This document shows, in pieces, positions 49,300-61,310 of a DNA stretch of 64,000 nucleotides; within the stretch, counting starts at the first letter, position 1, and each line of letters opens with the position of its first letter. This stretch comes from Hymenoscyphus infarciens. Taxonomy: Eukaryota > Ascomycota > Leotiomycetes > Helotiales > Helotiaceae. The notes under the pieces were generated by a model. It worked only from the letters and a program-made list of their open reading frames with translations, did no database searches and was not told the DNA's origin. A program made the translations under genes and the position numbers. The stretch covers positions 40,259-104,258 of the forward strand of contig LLCB01000215.1 of the NCBI GenBank assembly GCA_001414345.1. Direction: 5' to 3'.

Positions 49300-50030
49300 A
49301 ATAAGTTAGAGTTCATAGACGTGCTTAGTAACGTAGGTCACGCCTACTATAGTATTATCTTCTGCTTTCAAGCTCCAGGCATACTTATCACACTTAGGTC
49401 GGGCTTCTTAGGTTCCTATTAGAGGCTATAGAACTTAGCAGTTCTATAATCTTTAGTTCTACTAGAAGATTAATAGTTAGGAGCGAGTTAATCAATACTA
49501 CCTACTTATATAGTTCGATCGGCATTTTTAGCATAGACTTCGTGATATTTTCTGAAAGGTGCTTTAGCTCGCTTTATAATATCATCGATATCACCTCCTC
49601 CTAGCGTTGGCATTGTAGCAGCTGCATAAGAGAAATAAGTAGGACATGCTAAAGAGCTGGACAAGCTAGACAAGGACGGAGAGCTGCTGATTTAACTGCT
49701 CTTAGGCTTTGAGATGATTTGTCACAGAACTTGTCTTACTGTTTTAATCAGACGAAGTTCTGATTATCGACTCAATTCTCGTAGGGGTTCTCGTAGGTCT
49801 GTTGGTAGGTTTATCGGTAAGTTTGTTGTTTTTAGCTTCATCAAGTGCCTGTTTTGCAGCTAAGGATTGTTAGTTTAGTAATATTTTGAGTAGGAGGAGA
49901 GTTGAACATACCTTCAACAGCAGCAATCGTTGCAGCTAAAGCCTTTGCGACGGCGATTGTTGCGTAGAGAAAGCGTGGCGATGAAGGAATGCCGAGCAAT
50001 CGGCAGTCCAGAATAGTTAGCGTATTAGGT
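49300..50030 (-). pseudogene. Spliced gene decaying into the AT block
   Basis: On the minus strand three exon-like pieces join in phase. The first is about 50030-49912. An intron at 49911-49860 follows (GTATGT donor, CTAAC branch, CTTAG acceptor). The second piece is 49859-49740, then an intron 49739-49622 (GTAAGA donor, GCAG acceptor), then a third piece from 49621. Exon 1 is hydrophobic/Ala-rich (VAKALAATIAAVE). Exon 2 is Lys/Thr/Pro/Arg-rich. Exon 3 starts TATMPTLGGGDIDDI. One TAA sits 7 bases before the second donor, where CAA is likely. Past about 49520 stops become frequent. A second minus-strand frame there (49530-49310) reads well if TAA/TAG/TGA stand for CAA/CAG/TGG, for example KAEDNTIVGVTYVTKHVYEL near 49365-49310. 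The start was not located and no function can be given. Confidence 0.42.
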
Positions 50031-50039
50031 CTATATTAG

Positions 50040-51465
50040 TAGGGTGAGCATACTAATCAACCTGCATATATGGGGGCTGGGTGTACAAATAAGCTTAGGC
50101 AGGTCCTAAGTGAGACCGAAAATTACTTCCGACCAACTTGTAAAAAATGACTAACATTGTTGTTAACTCCCTTAGTTCTTAGCAAGACAAACTTTGTTCA
50201 TAGTCTAGCGATCTCAATTACAGCATCGGAATGCTCGTGAAAAAGCATACTATCACCAAGAATCCTCGGGCTCAAGTTACTATAGTACAACAGTCGCTGA
50301 CCACCACCCTTGGCTAAACGAATCCTGAAATAATAAATCCTGCGGGAAGAGCGATCCGATTATGAATCCATAAGTCAAATCGGATTTAAGAGAATAAAAC
50401 ATACTCAAGGTCGATTACTGAAGTCAGCTGATGATGACAAGCCGCACAGCCTTCAAAGACCATGCTTACTTCGACAACAATGACATCTCTCGGCACGAAC
50501 TGCATTCAAGCTCAATCACCAGCGGGACATGGCATTTAGAATAAACCTGAAACTGTAAACGGAAACCGTTGCGTTCCTCGCACCAATCCCGTCTACTTTG
50601 CAATAATAGACTAGAAAACATAACATAGAATTAACCAAATTGACGATCCTCTGCTACACATGCAATGACGAATACCAAATTTTGGCTACTATTTTGGAGA
50701 CAGACATTTTCAATTGATCCGCCCTCTGTCATTACCTAAAATAAACCACCAACAGTAGAAATCAACTACTAGGGTCTGCATTCAAGCTGAAAATGAAACC
50801 CAAAACAACACCGAACTCGAGAGGGAACATGAAAAAAAATCAGACGGCTCCCGCATAGCTTAAAATATAGTTTAAGCAGCGAGGGGTATTCTAGGAAGTG
50901 GACTTCCAAGAGACCTGATTATCTCCTACTTTATAGAGTGAGGAAAAGGTACCTCCGTACCCGGATTCGCCCTTTAGACGAGATACAGGATACGAAAGAG
51001 AATCAAGCTTCAAAAAAGCCATTTTAAACCTTAACCAATCTCAAAAACTTGAAGCGTGGGCTCTAGAACCCAGAGGAATTGAGTTTCGATCACATTGAAA
51101 TGCATTCCCCACGTCATCCAATTAATAAGGTCAGCTCCGTCTTGCTGAATTGCTTGAGGGCTTCATTCAACCCCGACAGTCCCTTGGAATACCCCTATAT
51201 ATCTTCATAATACGCCATGGAATAGGTATATAAATTTGGGCTCATTTTCACCGACTGACCGATTTCGTTTCGACCGCGATCCATTTCGGGTAATTGTGTA
51301 ACGCCAGGCGATAACGGTCTACTAAGCTCGTCCCTTCTGCCCTATGGTACCAGACAAATATTAGCAAGCCATCGAATAAGGGAAATGGAGAAAGGTTAGG
51401 TAACCTCATGGTAGATGAACGATGGTGGTTGCAAGTTTTTAGAGGTCGAGCGGAACAATATATTC
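50040..51465. other. Intergenic, no gene seen
   Basis: Balanced composition, short frames only, no splice-consistent coding found. A TATATAAAT box lies at about 51227 without a matching ORF close by. It may be the far upstream region of the transporter gene. Confidence 0.55.
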
Positions 51466-51470
51466 TCCGC

Positions 51471-51493
51471 TCACGTGCTTAAAGATCACGTGA
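51471..51493. promoter_or_regulatory. Paired CACGTG boxes upstream of the transporter gene
   Basis: CACGTG at 51472-51477 and again at 51487-51492, the second within a perfect TCACGTGA. The cores are 15 bp apart, about 320 bp before the transporter start. CACGTG is the site of bHLH factors in fungi (Cbf1/Pho4 class). Use here is inferred. Confidence 0.45.
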
Positions 51494-51803
51494 CAGTAGA
51501 TTAATTCTCCGGCCCAATCAAACCTCCGCACCGAAAGACGTTTCAAAACAGGTTTGAGCCGTCTAAGCCGATGATTCGATGATTACCAAGCCAGTGTAAA
51601 CTCCCCGTAATTCCATTATGCGGCTTATCACATTTTCAATATCTTTCCTTCGTCCTCATCTTTTGTATTGACCAACGAAAGCTTACGAATCTCATGTTTC
51701 CTGTGCTGATTTCTCCCTTGTTTGCTTGCCTGGTCATCATTTGACAATTATATGAAAGTGGGATCCAGATAGCAAGGCCTTGATATCGGAACCTTCTCAA
51801 ATC

Positions 51804-53781
51804 ATGTCTCCCTCTATAAGATCCGGGAGACAGGAAGCCGGAGAGGCGGCCTTACTTCTAAGAACTAATAGCGCGTCCCACGATGACACATTGAGCGGAA
51901 CAGAAAGTGGCGATGAAGAGGAGCTTATCGATTCCGATAAATCAAATCAACATGTTGGGAGAGGCAGAGGGATATTGATTTCTCTGAGTGTTTGGGCTTT
52001 GATATTCCTGCAAGGTTTGAAATAAGGTCCTTTCGTAGAGGAAAGGATGCTAACGAATTGCTTTCAGCGTCGAACATGTCGGGAATTACGACTACGCAGT
52101 CGAAGATTGCCGAGGATTTGGATGCTTTTGATTCGGTGATTTGGTTTACTTCGACTTATCTGGTAGGCCTCCCAGTTCATATCTTGAGGCTTATGGAACT
52201 GACATTTATTTGTAGATAGCCATGTCATCTTTCTCCCCCTTGGTTGCTCGACTTGCTCAAATCTTTTCCCCGCGACCTTGCATCCTCGTTTCATCGTTGC
52301 TCTTTGCCATTGGAGGACTTGTGACTTCACAAGCTGCAGATCTAAAGATTTTCCTTCTTGGGAGAATTATCAGTGGGACGGCCGGAGCTGGGATCATGAC
52401 CATCCCCTTCATTCTCGTGCTCGAGTTATGCGGGAAAAAGAGAAGAGGTCTCCTCTTTGGACTCGTGAATACCTGTTATACAATGGGTGTCTCGCTAGGC
52501 GCAGTGGTTGCGGGTGCATTGTTGAAAGGTTCTGGTTGGGTATGCACAATATTACGTTTGATTCTTGGGCTAGACTGACAACCTGATAGAGATTTTTATT
52601 CTGGATTCAAAGCCCGCTTGCTATTGTAGCGGGATTCGGAATATTCTTCAGCATACCGAAGTCTTTCACATCAAGTCAGAAAAGCAAATCTGAACTCTCA
52701 GTCGCCCAGAAGCTAGCGAAAATTGACTATCTCGGTGCATTTCTTCTTGTAAGTATCCTCCGTAGCCCTTTCTCAAAATGCACGCTAATGAAATTTAGAC
52801 GAGTTCCTTGATTGTCTTCCTCTTTGGCATGTCCGGACCAAAGATTCTCTGGTTTCCCATCGTCATCTCCATTCCAATACTCATGGCTTTTATCCATGTT
52901 GAAATATATGTTGCCAGCGAACCTATAATTCCAGTCACAGTACTCAAATCCCGAGGAGCACTCCTATCAGGTATCGCGCAACTAGGAATCATGTCCGCAC
53001 GCTGGATGGTACTTTTCTACACGCCCACCTACGCAATCGCTGTGCTCGGCTGGTCCCCAGCCTCAGCAGGTACAATTCTAATTCCTACAAATCTTGGATT
53101 TGCAACTGGAGGTATCCTCGTAGGATGGCTCCACATAAAGAAATCCAGATCATACTGGCTGTAAGTCCCCTTCTCTCGTCCTCATAACAAAGCTAACAAC
53201 GAACCAGTGCATCAATAGTGTCCTACACCTTCTTCGCCCTCTCTCTCCTGATCGTCTCACAGATCTCAACCAACACCACATCTCCACCCCTTTACTATTT
53301 CGTCGTCTTCCTGAACGGCCTCTGCACCGGCGCAGCCCTAAATTACACGCTCTCCCATCTCCTCCATCTCACGCCCCCCTCCACACATTTCATATCTACC
53401 TCCCTATTAAACACCTTCCGCGGCTTCGCTGGTTCCTTCGGCTCAGCAATCGGCGGTGGTCTCTTCGTTCGTGTCTTAAAGGGCACGCTTGAAAAGGGAT
53501 TTGAGGAAATTGGTGGGTTGAAAGGGAGAGAGGATTTAGTCAGGAGATTGCTGGGGAGTCCGGCTTTAGTGCAAGATTTAAGCGGTAACGAGAGGGAGAT
53601 TGCTGTTGGAGGGTATATGGCTGGTTTGAAGGCTCTGTTTTTGGCGGGGATGGGAGTTGCTGTTGTTATGGTTTTTGTTCAGTCGGGGACGGGGTGGAAA
53701 GCTGCTGACGATGGGAAAGAGGATGAGAGGGCTGAAGGTGCGTTGTTGGTTGAGGAGAGGATTGCTGAAGAGGGGGCGTAA
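51804..53781 (+). CDS. MFS transporter, DHA2/Vba-like
   Basis: Six exons (51804-52014, 52068-52162, 52216-52539, 52590-52748, 52799-53160, 53208-53781) join in phase to 574 aa. The introns are 47-53 bp with GT..AG ends, and several contain CTAAC or CTGAC branch sites. The first 60 residues are hydrophilic and acidic, then hydrophobic helices follow to the end, in keeping with a 14-helix DHA2 membrane transporter. Family landmarks: SNMSGITTTQSKIAEDLDAF in the helix 1-2 region, a loop 2-3 segment ARLAQIFSPRPCIL where the usual G-R-K pattern is changed, GRIISGTAGAGIM in helix 4, and GWRFLFWIQSP after helix 5. Resemblance is to vacuolar basic amino acid and Fnx1-type drug exporters, a guess at subfamily only. 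The ATG at 51804 is the first in frame. The substrate cannot be told. Confidence 0.9.
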
Positions 53782-54273
53782 GATTGGAGCGGTTGATATA
53801 GATGTATATAGTAAATAGACTTTGTATAAAAGCTTGTCATGAATGTGTTTGAGTTTTCTCTTCTCTTCATTCAAATGGTTGAAATCGAGTTTGCAACTGG
53901 GCTGGAAGAGTTTGAAAAGGTCGCAGGAGGGAGTTCCGGTTAGCTCAGGAAGGAGGTAACGAGTATCAGAGGGTCGAGGTCAAGGTGGAGCGAGGTGGCC
54001 CCTTCTCTCATACTCAGATTCACATCTCCAAGCATCCTCCTGTTCGTTCTTGATTTTATTTAGAACAAATATTGAATATAAATATGAGAGCTGGCTGAGG
54101 CTGGTGAGCTCTGCCAAGCAATTCTGAGATCTACGCCTCTGGGCTGACAAATACCCGCAAACTTGCTTCGCCAATCATATCGTCACATTTCAAATGCGCC
54201 ATCATGAATGTCGAACAACAATCTCAAGCTCATCATCACGACCCAAAGCCATTGCGCACCCACAACCGCGACA
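53782..54273. other. Intergenic between transporter and complex I gene
   Basis: About 490 bp, balanced. Two ATGs at 54204 (other frame) and 54208 (in frame with the next gene) precede the chosen start and may be a uORF and an N-terminal extension. No separate gene seen. Confidence 0.5.
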
Positions 54274-55256
54274 ATGGCCACCAAACTTGCCCCCCAACTC
54301 TTCCGACGCACCTTCCAACCTCTCCGTCTTGCCTCAAGATCACAATGCCGCTCTTTCAACGCCAGTGCAAGAACGGGCAGCGATGCGCTTCAAGTGGTAA
54401 GCTACCTCAATCCGCCCCTACCATCTTCAAGACTCTGATTTGTCTGCAGCATCGAGATTCACCCGTCAATAATGCCAAAATCCCTTTCAAGTTCAACGAC
54501 CAAAATAACAAGCTCATCGATGAGATCCTCAAGCGGTATCCACCACAATACAAGAAGGCGGCCGTGATGCCCATCCTGGATTTGGGACAGCGACAGCATG
54601 GATTCACGAGTTTGAGCGTTATGAACGAGGTGGCTAGGATCTTGGAGATGCCTCCGATGCGTGTATATGAGGTGGCTACATTTTATACCATGTATAACCG
54701 ATCACCGGTGGGCAAATTCCATTTGCAAGTTTGCACGACGGTATGTTGTCCCTTATTTGAAGGGATGTGATGGCAGAAACTGATCGGGGAATAGACGCCA
54801 TGTCAACTCGGAGGCTGCGGAAGTGATAAAATCGTTAAAGCTATCGAATCTCATCTCGGTATTAAACCCGGCCATACCACGAAAGACGATCTCTTCACAT
54901 TTGTTGAGGTTGAGTGTTTAGGCGCTTGCGTTAATGCACCAATGGTTCAAATCAACGATGATTTCTACGAGGATCTTACGCCTGAATCTACCGTCGCTCT
55001 TCTCGATGCTCTGGCTGAAAGTGCAAAGGCTGGTGGTGGTGCATCTGGTGAGGCTGGAAAGGGTGCGTTGACTGGGGAGGATAAGAATGTTAAGAGTGGA
55101 AAGGAGGTTGGGACTGCGACTACGAAGGCTGGTGTGCCAAAGCCTGTACCTGCGCCGGGACCGATGAGTGGGAGAAAGACTTGCGAAAATCTTCAGGGGT
55201 TGACGAATTTGACGAGTCCGATGTGGGGTCCTGAGGTTTTTAGGAAGGATCTGTAA
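54274..55256 (+). CDS. nuo-24: NADH:ubiquinone oxidoreductase 24 kDa subunit (complex I)
   Basis: Three exons (54274-54396, 54450-54740, 54795-55256) join in phase to 291 aa. The product is the NDUFV2/NuoE thioredoxin-like subunit of mitochondrial complex I, which holds the N1a [2Fe-2S] cluster in the NADH-oxidising arm. The start [20 protein letters not shown] is a basic, amphipathic mitochondrial presequence. The core has [16 protein letters not shown] and [19 protein letters not shown]. The four cluster ligands are present: C136 and C141 (CTTTPC, split by intron 2) and C179 and C183 (ECLGAC). The C-terminus [22 protein letters not shown] is conserved. Between about 218 and 258 lies a Gly/Ala/Lys/Thr-rich low-complexity stretch, longer than in bacterial or mammalian proteins. 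An in-frame ATG at 54208 would add 22 residues but spoil the presequence. Confidence 0.96.
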
Positions 55257-57074
55257 ATGGGGGAGATGGGGGAAAAGAGAATGGTGCGGTGGGCATAGAA
55301 GATGTGTATATATTCTGTATTGATGTTAGAGCAACATCTGTGAATGAAACTCTTGTGACTGTGGGTGGTGAGGTTGGTTTTGGTGATGATGTATCCAATA
55401 TCAACTTACTACTTGAATATATCAATCTGCCAGTGCAGAATCGTGGGAGGGTGGAAATTTTGATGGGTAGAGCACAAGGAACGGAAGTCATGAGAATAAA
55501 GACTCATTCGTTGTGATAGTTAATATGATTTGGTTGCTGTTGGAATTTTGTAGTACCCGTCCGCAAGGTAATCAGTCAGGCCGAAATGCCATGATTTTGG
55601 TCTCCCTGCTTACCACTATTCATTCCCATCTGCAATTGCAGCGTCTCAGAAGAAGGTGGAAAGAGCGCTTTGAGATCAAGAAATGAGAAAAGAGTAATCA
55701 AGTTGATTTCATGGGGTTCTGTGCTCCTCTTCTGGGATTAATCTTTATTGTGGTTAGAAGAATCAGTGATTTTTCGGGAGGAGCAGATATTCATTGCAAT
55801 GAAGAATACTTTGTTAGGAATCTTCGAGGCCAACTCGTTGGAATTCATTTTCTACCGAGACCTTCATCGTCAGAATCTTATCATGTTGGCCTTGAGCATG
55901 ATGGAGCCTGACCTGGTGTTGGGTCACGTGCCAACAATTGTCTCGGCTTCTTCCAGGTTACTGCCCAGGCTCTGTGTAACGCGGTACATACGCGTACATA
56001 GCCTCAACCTACTGCAGCTGCAGCTGCAATGCCAGGTCACTCAAAGTGGAGAAGCAGTTATTGGGCTCAGACTTAGAGTCGGCATCGTGAAGGAGATAAG
56101 GTACCTCGTGATTTTTCATTGGGAGCCTTGAAGCGGTCACTCAAATTCGTGACTTTCGGATAATACCTTAGGATCGAAATCCTAGATCACGAATTTCTAC
56201 AAACAGCTTCTGTGACTGGTGCAATTTTTATTCATTATCCCCCGCGTCAACCAGTGCTTTGCAGTGCCAATTTACGTTTGCAGAAAACAAAATAAATTCC
56301 GACGTCATCTTACTCAAGAAATGCAATATATTTCCAGTGGCGTAAGGCTAGATTCATTGGGCCAACAGCAAATATGAATGGCGAGCGTAAAGTGGTGGAT
56401 CACGCTTTCCTGCAGCAAGGAAGGGGCTCCGTCATTGAAGCTGTTGATCCCAGTGTGATCCCAAGCATGGCATTCTTGTTTGCGTGCTTCTTTCTTGCCT
56501 CTTTGCGATCTAGTGCCATCGAGATCGGTTCCTATTGAGACAGTGGGCGTTTGATGAAAGGCGCTAGTAAGTCACCAGCCACATCGTTGCATGACGCTAG
56601 ACCTTTTATCCTGCCACTAGTGATATGATTGGCCTGCATAAATACGACGCCACAGATGTGGGTCGTTTGAGGTAGCAGCCACAATGACGTTGATTGTTTT
56701 GGAGCTTGACCTTCGTGGAACTCTCCGTAAATGGAAGTGCGATGGCTTCGTGGAGTGAATGGGGCCAATTAAATGGGAAGGAAGAGGCGGCTACCGTTCT
56801 CTTGGCCTTCGTTGAAACCTGACAGGCCGCCTAAGGAAACGGGGATCTGCGGGGTTCCTTCTCAGGTGGTACCTGCTTAGTGGGGTAGCTATGACGACGA
56901 GGGGAAAAGAAAAGAGCTCTTGCTTTGTTTGTGTTTGGTTTGAGGCAGGCGAGGCAGGTTGGTGAATGTTGTAGTTGCAGTTGCAGCTGCCTTGCGAATG
57001 GCGAGCAAGGAAAGCAGGTTTTGGCGGAAGTGTCTCGCTTATGGCGTAATTGCTAGAGGAGCCTCCGAGCTAGA
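55257..57074. other. Long intergenic region, no gene seen
   Basis: About 1.8 kb of balanced DNA. Frames at 55748-56131 and 56532-56768 have no codon-use or domain support. It holds a TCACGTG box (55924-55930), GCAGCTGCAGCTGCA (about 56013-56027), and AGGGG motifs near 56420 and at 56900-56904. The last resemble stress-response elements and may serve the gene at 57252. Confidence 0.5.
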
Positions 57075-57082
57075 TATATAAG
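57075..57082 (+). promoter_or_regulatory. TATA box of the hydrophilic repeat gene
   Basis: TATATAAG, 177 bp before the ATG. A pyrimidine-rich and CAAC-rich leader follows (57100-57250), typical of strongly expressed fungal genes. Confidence 0.6.
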
Positions 57083-57251
57083 AGTGCCTTCCTTCCTCCA
57101 AGGTACATCTTCTCTTCTCTTCCCTTCCATAAACACAACCTCTTCTCACCTTCGATCTGAGATACCTAATAGACAACAACCTGAACTTCAACTTCACACC
57201 CAATACACTCCATCAACAACTCAATCAACAACTCAATCAACAACCGCCAAC

Positions 57252-59020
57252 ATGTCTGGAATCGTCAACAAGGTCAAGAATGCTTTGCATTCCGACAACA
57301 CCTCAACCTCAACCTCAACCCCAACCACTGGAACACATGCTGGTACTCACACGACCGGAACCACGCACACCACTGGTGCTCCAGAGGGAGTAGCAGGTCA
57401 CCACAACACCCGAGCCGCCAACGCAGCCGATCCTCGCATTGATTCGGATCTTGACGGATCTCGAAATCTCGGTGCCGCTCACAACACAACTCACGGTACC
57501 CATGGCACCCACGGTACAACTCACACCGGCACCTCGGGCCTCACTGGTACCTCGCACAGCACCACTGGAGGTTCAGGTCTCACTGGACACTCTACCCAAA
57601 ACCCAAATACCACTGGTATCACAGGTGCTGGACATTCGGGAAACACCACTGCTGGTCCACACAAGGTAACTAATTCCTTTCCTGTGACTTGAATAGCAGC
57701 TAATCCTCCATATTTAGAGCGACCTCCTCAACCAAGCTGATCCTAGAATCGACAGCGATCTCTCGAAGACTGGAGGACATGCTCATACCGTTGGAGGCGC
57801 TCAAGGTACCCACAACAACGGTTTGACTGGTAACCACACCAGCCATACCACAGGAGGAGGCTTGACTGGAGCTCACAACACCACCCACACCACTGGCAGT
57901 GGATTGACTGGTTCTCACAACACCGGATTGACTGGAACAGGAGCTCATAACACTACTCACACCACTGGCGCTGGTTTGACCGGTTCTTCTCACCCAACCT
58001 CTCACACGACCACAGCTGGACCACATAGCGTTTGTTTTCCCCTTTCCACACTTTTGATATTGGCCACTGACGATCAATTTTTAGAACAATTTGCTTAACA
58101 AGGCTGATCCAACAGTCGATTCAGACTTGAGCAAGGCCACACACGGTAGAGACCACACTGTCGGAAATACCCACACTACCACAGGCCACAACACTGGTTT
58201 GACCGGTTCTTCTCACACTGGTGCCCACAACACTTCAGGTCTCTCTGGCACTCACGTTGGAAACACACATGGTACTCACACTGGCACAACCGGTGGACTT
58301 TCATCTTCAACCAATGCAGGCCCGCACAACGTTCGTTCTCCTTCTCCCCCACATCTTGAATAGCAACTGATATTTCAAATTAGGCAAATATTGCCAACAA
58401 AGCTGATCCCCGTGTGGATAGCGATCTCGATGGGCGTGGAAACCGTCATGGTGCCGCGACTGGAGGAGTTCTTGGAACATCCGGCTCTCACGCTACGCCA
58501 GGCTCTGGTACGGCTCAAAACACTGCAGGCCCGCACAATGTAAGTGTTTCACTTTCAAATCCACTGAACGATAAACTAATCCTGTATTCTCAGAGCGATC
58601 TCTTAAATAAATTGGATCCGAGAGTCGACTCGTAAGTACCGTTCCCTCCATTACTTCAACTCATCTAACTCAAAAATGAAGGAACTTGGACGGAAGCAAG
58701 ACAGTTGGGGGAAATGCGACGCACAAGTAAGAAAATGATCTTTTAGAGGTTCGCACCAACATCTTTTATCCACCGAAACCTCAACTCTTTCACTCTACAA
58801 ACTTCGAATCCCAGCCTAACATTTCTACAGAGATTCAACCTCGTATGCGCACAAGGACGTTCACGACGCTTCCCAAGTACCTCCGTCAGTTTTCGCTGCT
58901 CACAAAGGTGAGCCCGAGATTTTGCATGGAGATTACTCTCATGATCGTGCCGGTAGACATGGTTCTCTCTCTCATCAGGAAAAGCACTCTGGTATTTAAT
59001 CGATATCGGGTGTTGTTAAC
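57252..59020 (+). CDS. His/Thr/Gly-rich hydrophilic repeat protein
   Basis: Seven exons (57252-57665, 57718-58029, 58085-58330, 58384-58539, 58594-58631, 58682-58726, 58831-59020) join in phase to 466 aa. It starts MSGIVNKVKNALHSDN. Exons 2-5 each begin at or near a module SDLLNKADPRVDSDLDG, and exons 1-4 each end AGPHN/K/S; the introns between them are all phase 0. Linkers are repeats of TGxHNTTHTTG and GLTGS. There are no Cys or hydrophobic helices, so it should be soluble and disordered, like LEA/hydrophilin-type stress proteins. The C-terminal exon (SQVPPSVFAAHKGEPEI, then SLSHQE) looks conserved in type. The very end (..KALWYLIDIGCC) is odd. One A fewer in the run at 58980-58984 would end it at 58998 instead. 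Stress or conidial expression is inferred from composition only. Confidence 0.85.
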
Positions 59021-61310
59021 TTTTTTACGATCGTTCATCATCATGATACCAAGGCTTGCGACTGTTTTTCCCCCTTCTTTTTATTTGTGTTTGATCGTGC
59101 ATCGATCCTGAACTTGCATGAATGGCATGGTGGCATGGGCTTTTTAGCTAGCTAGTTACATAATAATGGCAAGGTTGATTCCTTAAGGCGAGATCTGTTT
59201 TCGTGATGTGACATTGCGATCTGACATCGTCATGTGAATAATTAGATATTATCCTGTTTGGTTCGGAAAAATAATGATTTTTTTGCTGTGTACTTGTATC
59301 TTTTATGACAATAAAATATATTTACTACATAAGCACCAACAGCATCGTCGGACCGATTGTCGGAGGACGGACTGAGGAGCCGGATATTACCGGAGAGTTC
59401 AATTAAGCTCTTCGCTCAATTGTTTGAGTTATCTCGGGAAATAATTACTTTGAATATTCCCAACGTTTGAAGTTAGTATACTAAAATTCTCAAGAGTCTC
59501 TAGTGGAGAGTTTAAGCTATTACTCGATAGAAGTTAGGTTAATAAATAACTGTTCTTTAAGTTAAATTCGGAGAATAGAACTAATCAAATAAAATAGAGT
59601 GTCCTCGAGTAAACTAAACGAACTACTTATTATAAATAGAGTTATATAATCGTTTAAGCTCTCTCGCTTAATTCGCAACGATCTAGGTAATCATAGCGAA
59701 ATCCAAGAACATAGGCACAAGAATACTTAGAAAAAAGATCGTTTCAGATATCGGAAAATGTTTTAGTGAGTTCTTCTGTTGTATTAACTTCTTTAGTACG
59801 TCTTAGACAATGAAAATATTTAAACATAGTTATAGAGTTACTCTTGAAAAGAAAGGTTTTCTAGACTAGAAATTAAAGCACGCCTAGGCAGAATTATATT
59901 ATTAGTAAAGAAAGTATACTAGTTTAAAAAAACTATTTTAATTTCTAGAATAGATAAATGAATCTTTTACTATCAAAACCTTATCCGCTGTCGATTTAAT
60001 AATAGCTTTTCCGCGATTTCTCGGGATTAACGTCTCTGAATATATCTTTCCAACGACTAACTATAACCTACTCTTCTCCTTTCCGCTCCGTCTTTGCCTT
60101 TTGAAATTCTACTAAAGGAAATTATACTAGGCTATTCAACTAGTAGGTAATTTTGCTATCGATAACTTATTTACTAACCTTAGTATAAGAAATAATTAGA
60201 TAAGATTAGATTAATAGCTATTAATCTAATCTAATTAAGAGAGTAAAAGTTGATTAAAATTTAATCTAATCTAATCACCTTAATCTGATTAATGATTAAT
60301 TAATAGATTGAAAGGTAAAAGTAACCGGGCCGGTATAATCGGGATAGAGTCGGAGTATATCGCTCCTAGACCGCCGGGAGCTTAAGCGAGAAATAAGTCT
60401 TATACTAATTAAGACTTAAAGCTCTCTTCTTTAAGCTCGTAGAAGATTAATAGACCTAATTTCAATTTTGTTACTTATCTTAAAGGTATATAATAGACTC
60501 TCTAAAGAGACTTTTAATACTACTACTAGCTGAAAAAGCTTCAAGAGAAGGAAAAAGAGATTACGAGAATAATTACTTGAAAAACCTAGGTCTAACCTCG
60601 CGGAAGAACTTCATCTATACTAGTATAGCCTCTACACTTGAGAGTCCCTCTAATCCCGTGTATCAATTGCTCCTGGAACTTTTATAGTATCACGTCTAGG
60701 TTTCTAAATAAATTATGTTATATAACAAGGAACATTGTTTTAGCGTTCTGTTGAAAAATACAAAAGAAAGCATCGTTTATAGTATTTAAAGGTGAGGTTT
60801 CTAGGTTTCATACCTCTGTGAGCTGAGTTAAACTAGTAGGGCTTAGGTGAACTAGGCGGAAATTAGAGAATCTACTCGATTATAATATATATAAAGTCAA
60901 TTAGCTAAAGGAGAAGAAAAATATCTTGGTCGGATACTTACTCTAAACCCCCTAAACTAAAAAGGCCTACTAACGAATTGTACAGCCACTTTATATAGCA
61001 GCACTCGGACTAAAATTTAAGCGGAAATTGGTTAAATTAGGAGAGTGGTGCATTAACGACGATCAGAAGTTAAACGAAAGACTGATTTTATTTTTCGATT
61101 TGCCTATGACGCCTAGAAAATGTTGCTTGATTGAGTCCTGTTCAAACAAAAACGAATTGCGAGATAACCGATATCCTCCATATCCATATGATACTAAAAA
61201 CGCCTGATGAAATTACTGCCATATTTACTAATCAAATAACCGCAAAAGGGTTTTCGACAGCAATTGCATAATTTCCTTTAGCAGTTGAAATTTGAAACTT
61301 GAAATCTAAA
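59021..61310. other. Mixed AT-rich, partly RIP-like DNA, no gene seen
   Basis: From about 59410 the DNA becomes AT-rich with patches of CpG. 60190-60310 holds repeated TTAATCTAATCTAAT-type blocks in both orientations, able to pair. No coding or transposon motif was recognised. Confidence 0.6.

Noticed and set aside
52064..52330. Minus-strand ORF in the transporter gene
   Set aside because: Opposite to exons 2-3 and their intron; no independent support.
55748..56131. 127-codon plus-strand ORF
   Set aside because: No codon-use bias, repetitive Leu/Gln string from a CAGCTG repeat, no promoter or homology.
57700..58077. 125-codon minus-strand ORF of Ser/Val/Gly
   Set aside because: Antisense of the His/Thr/Gly repeats; an artefact of the repeat composition.
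58845..59111. 88-codon plus-strand ORF overlapping the last exon of the repeat gene
   Set aside because: Alternative frame of a spliced exon whose correct frame joins in phase with the upstream exons.
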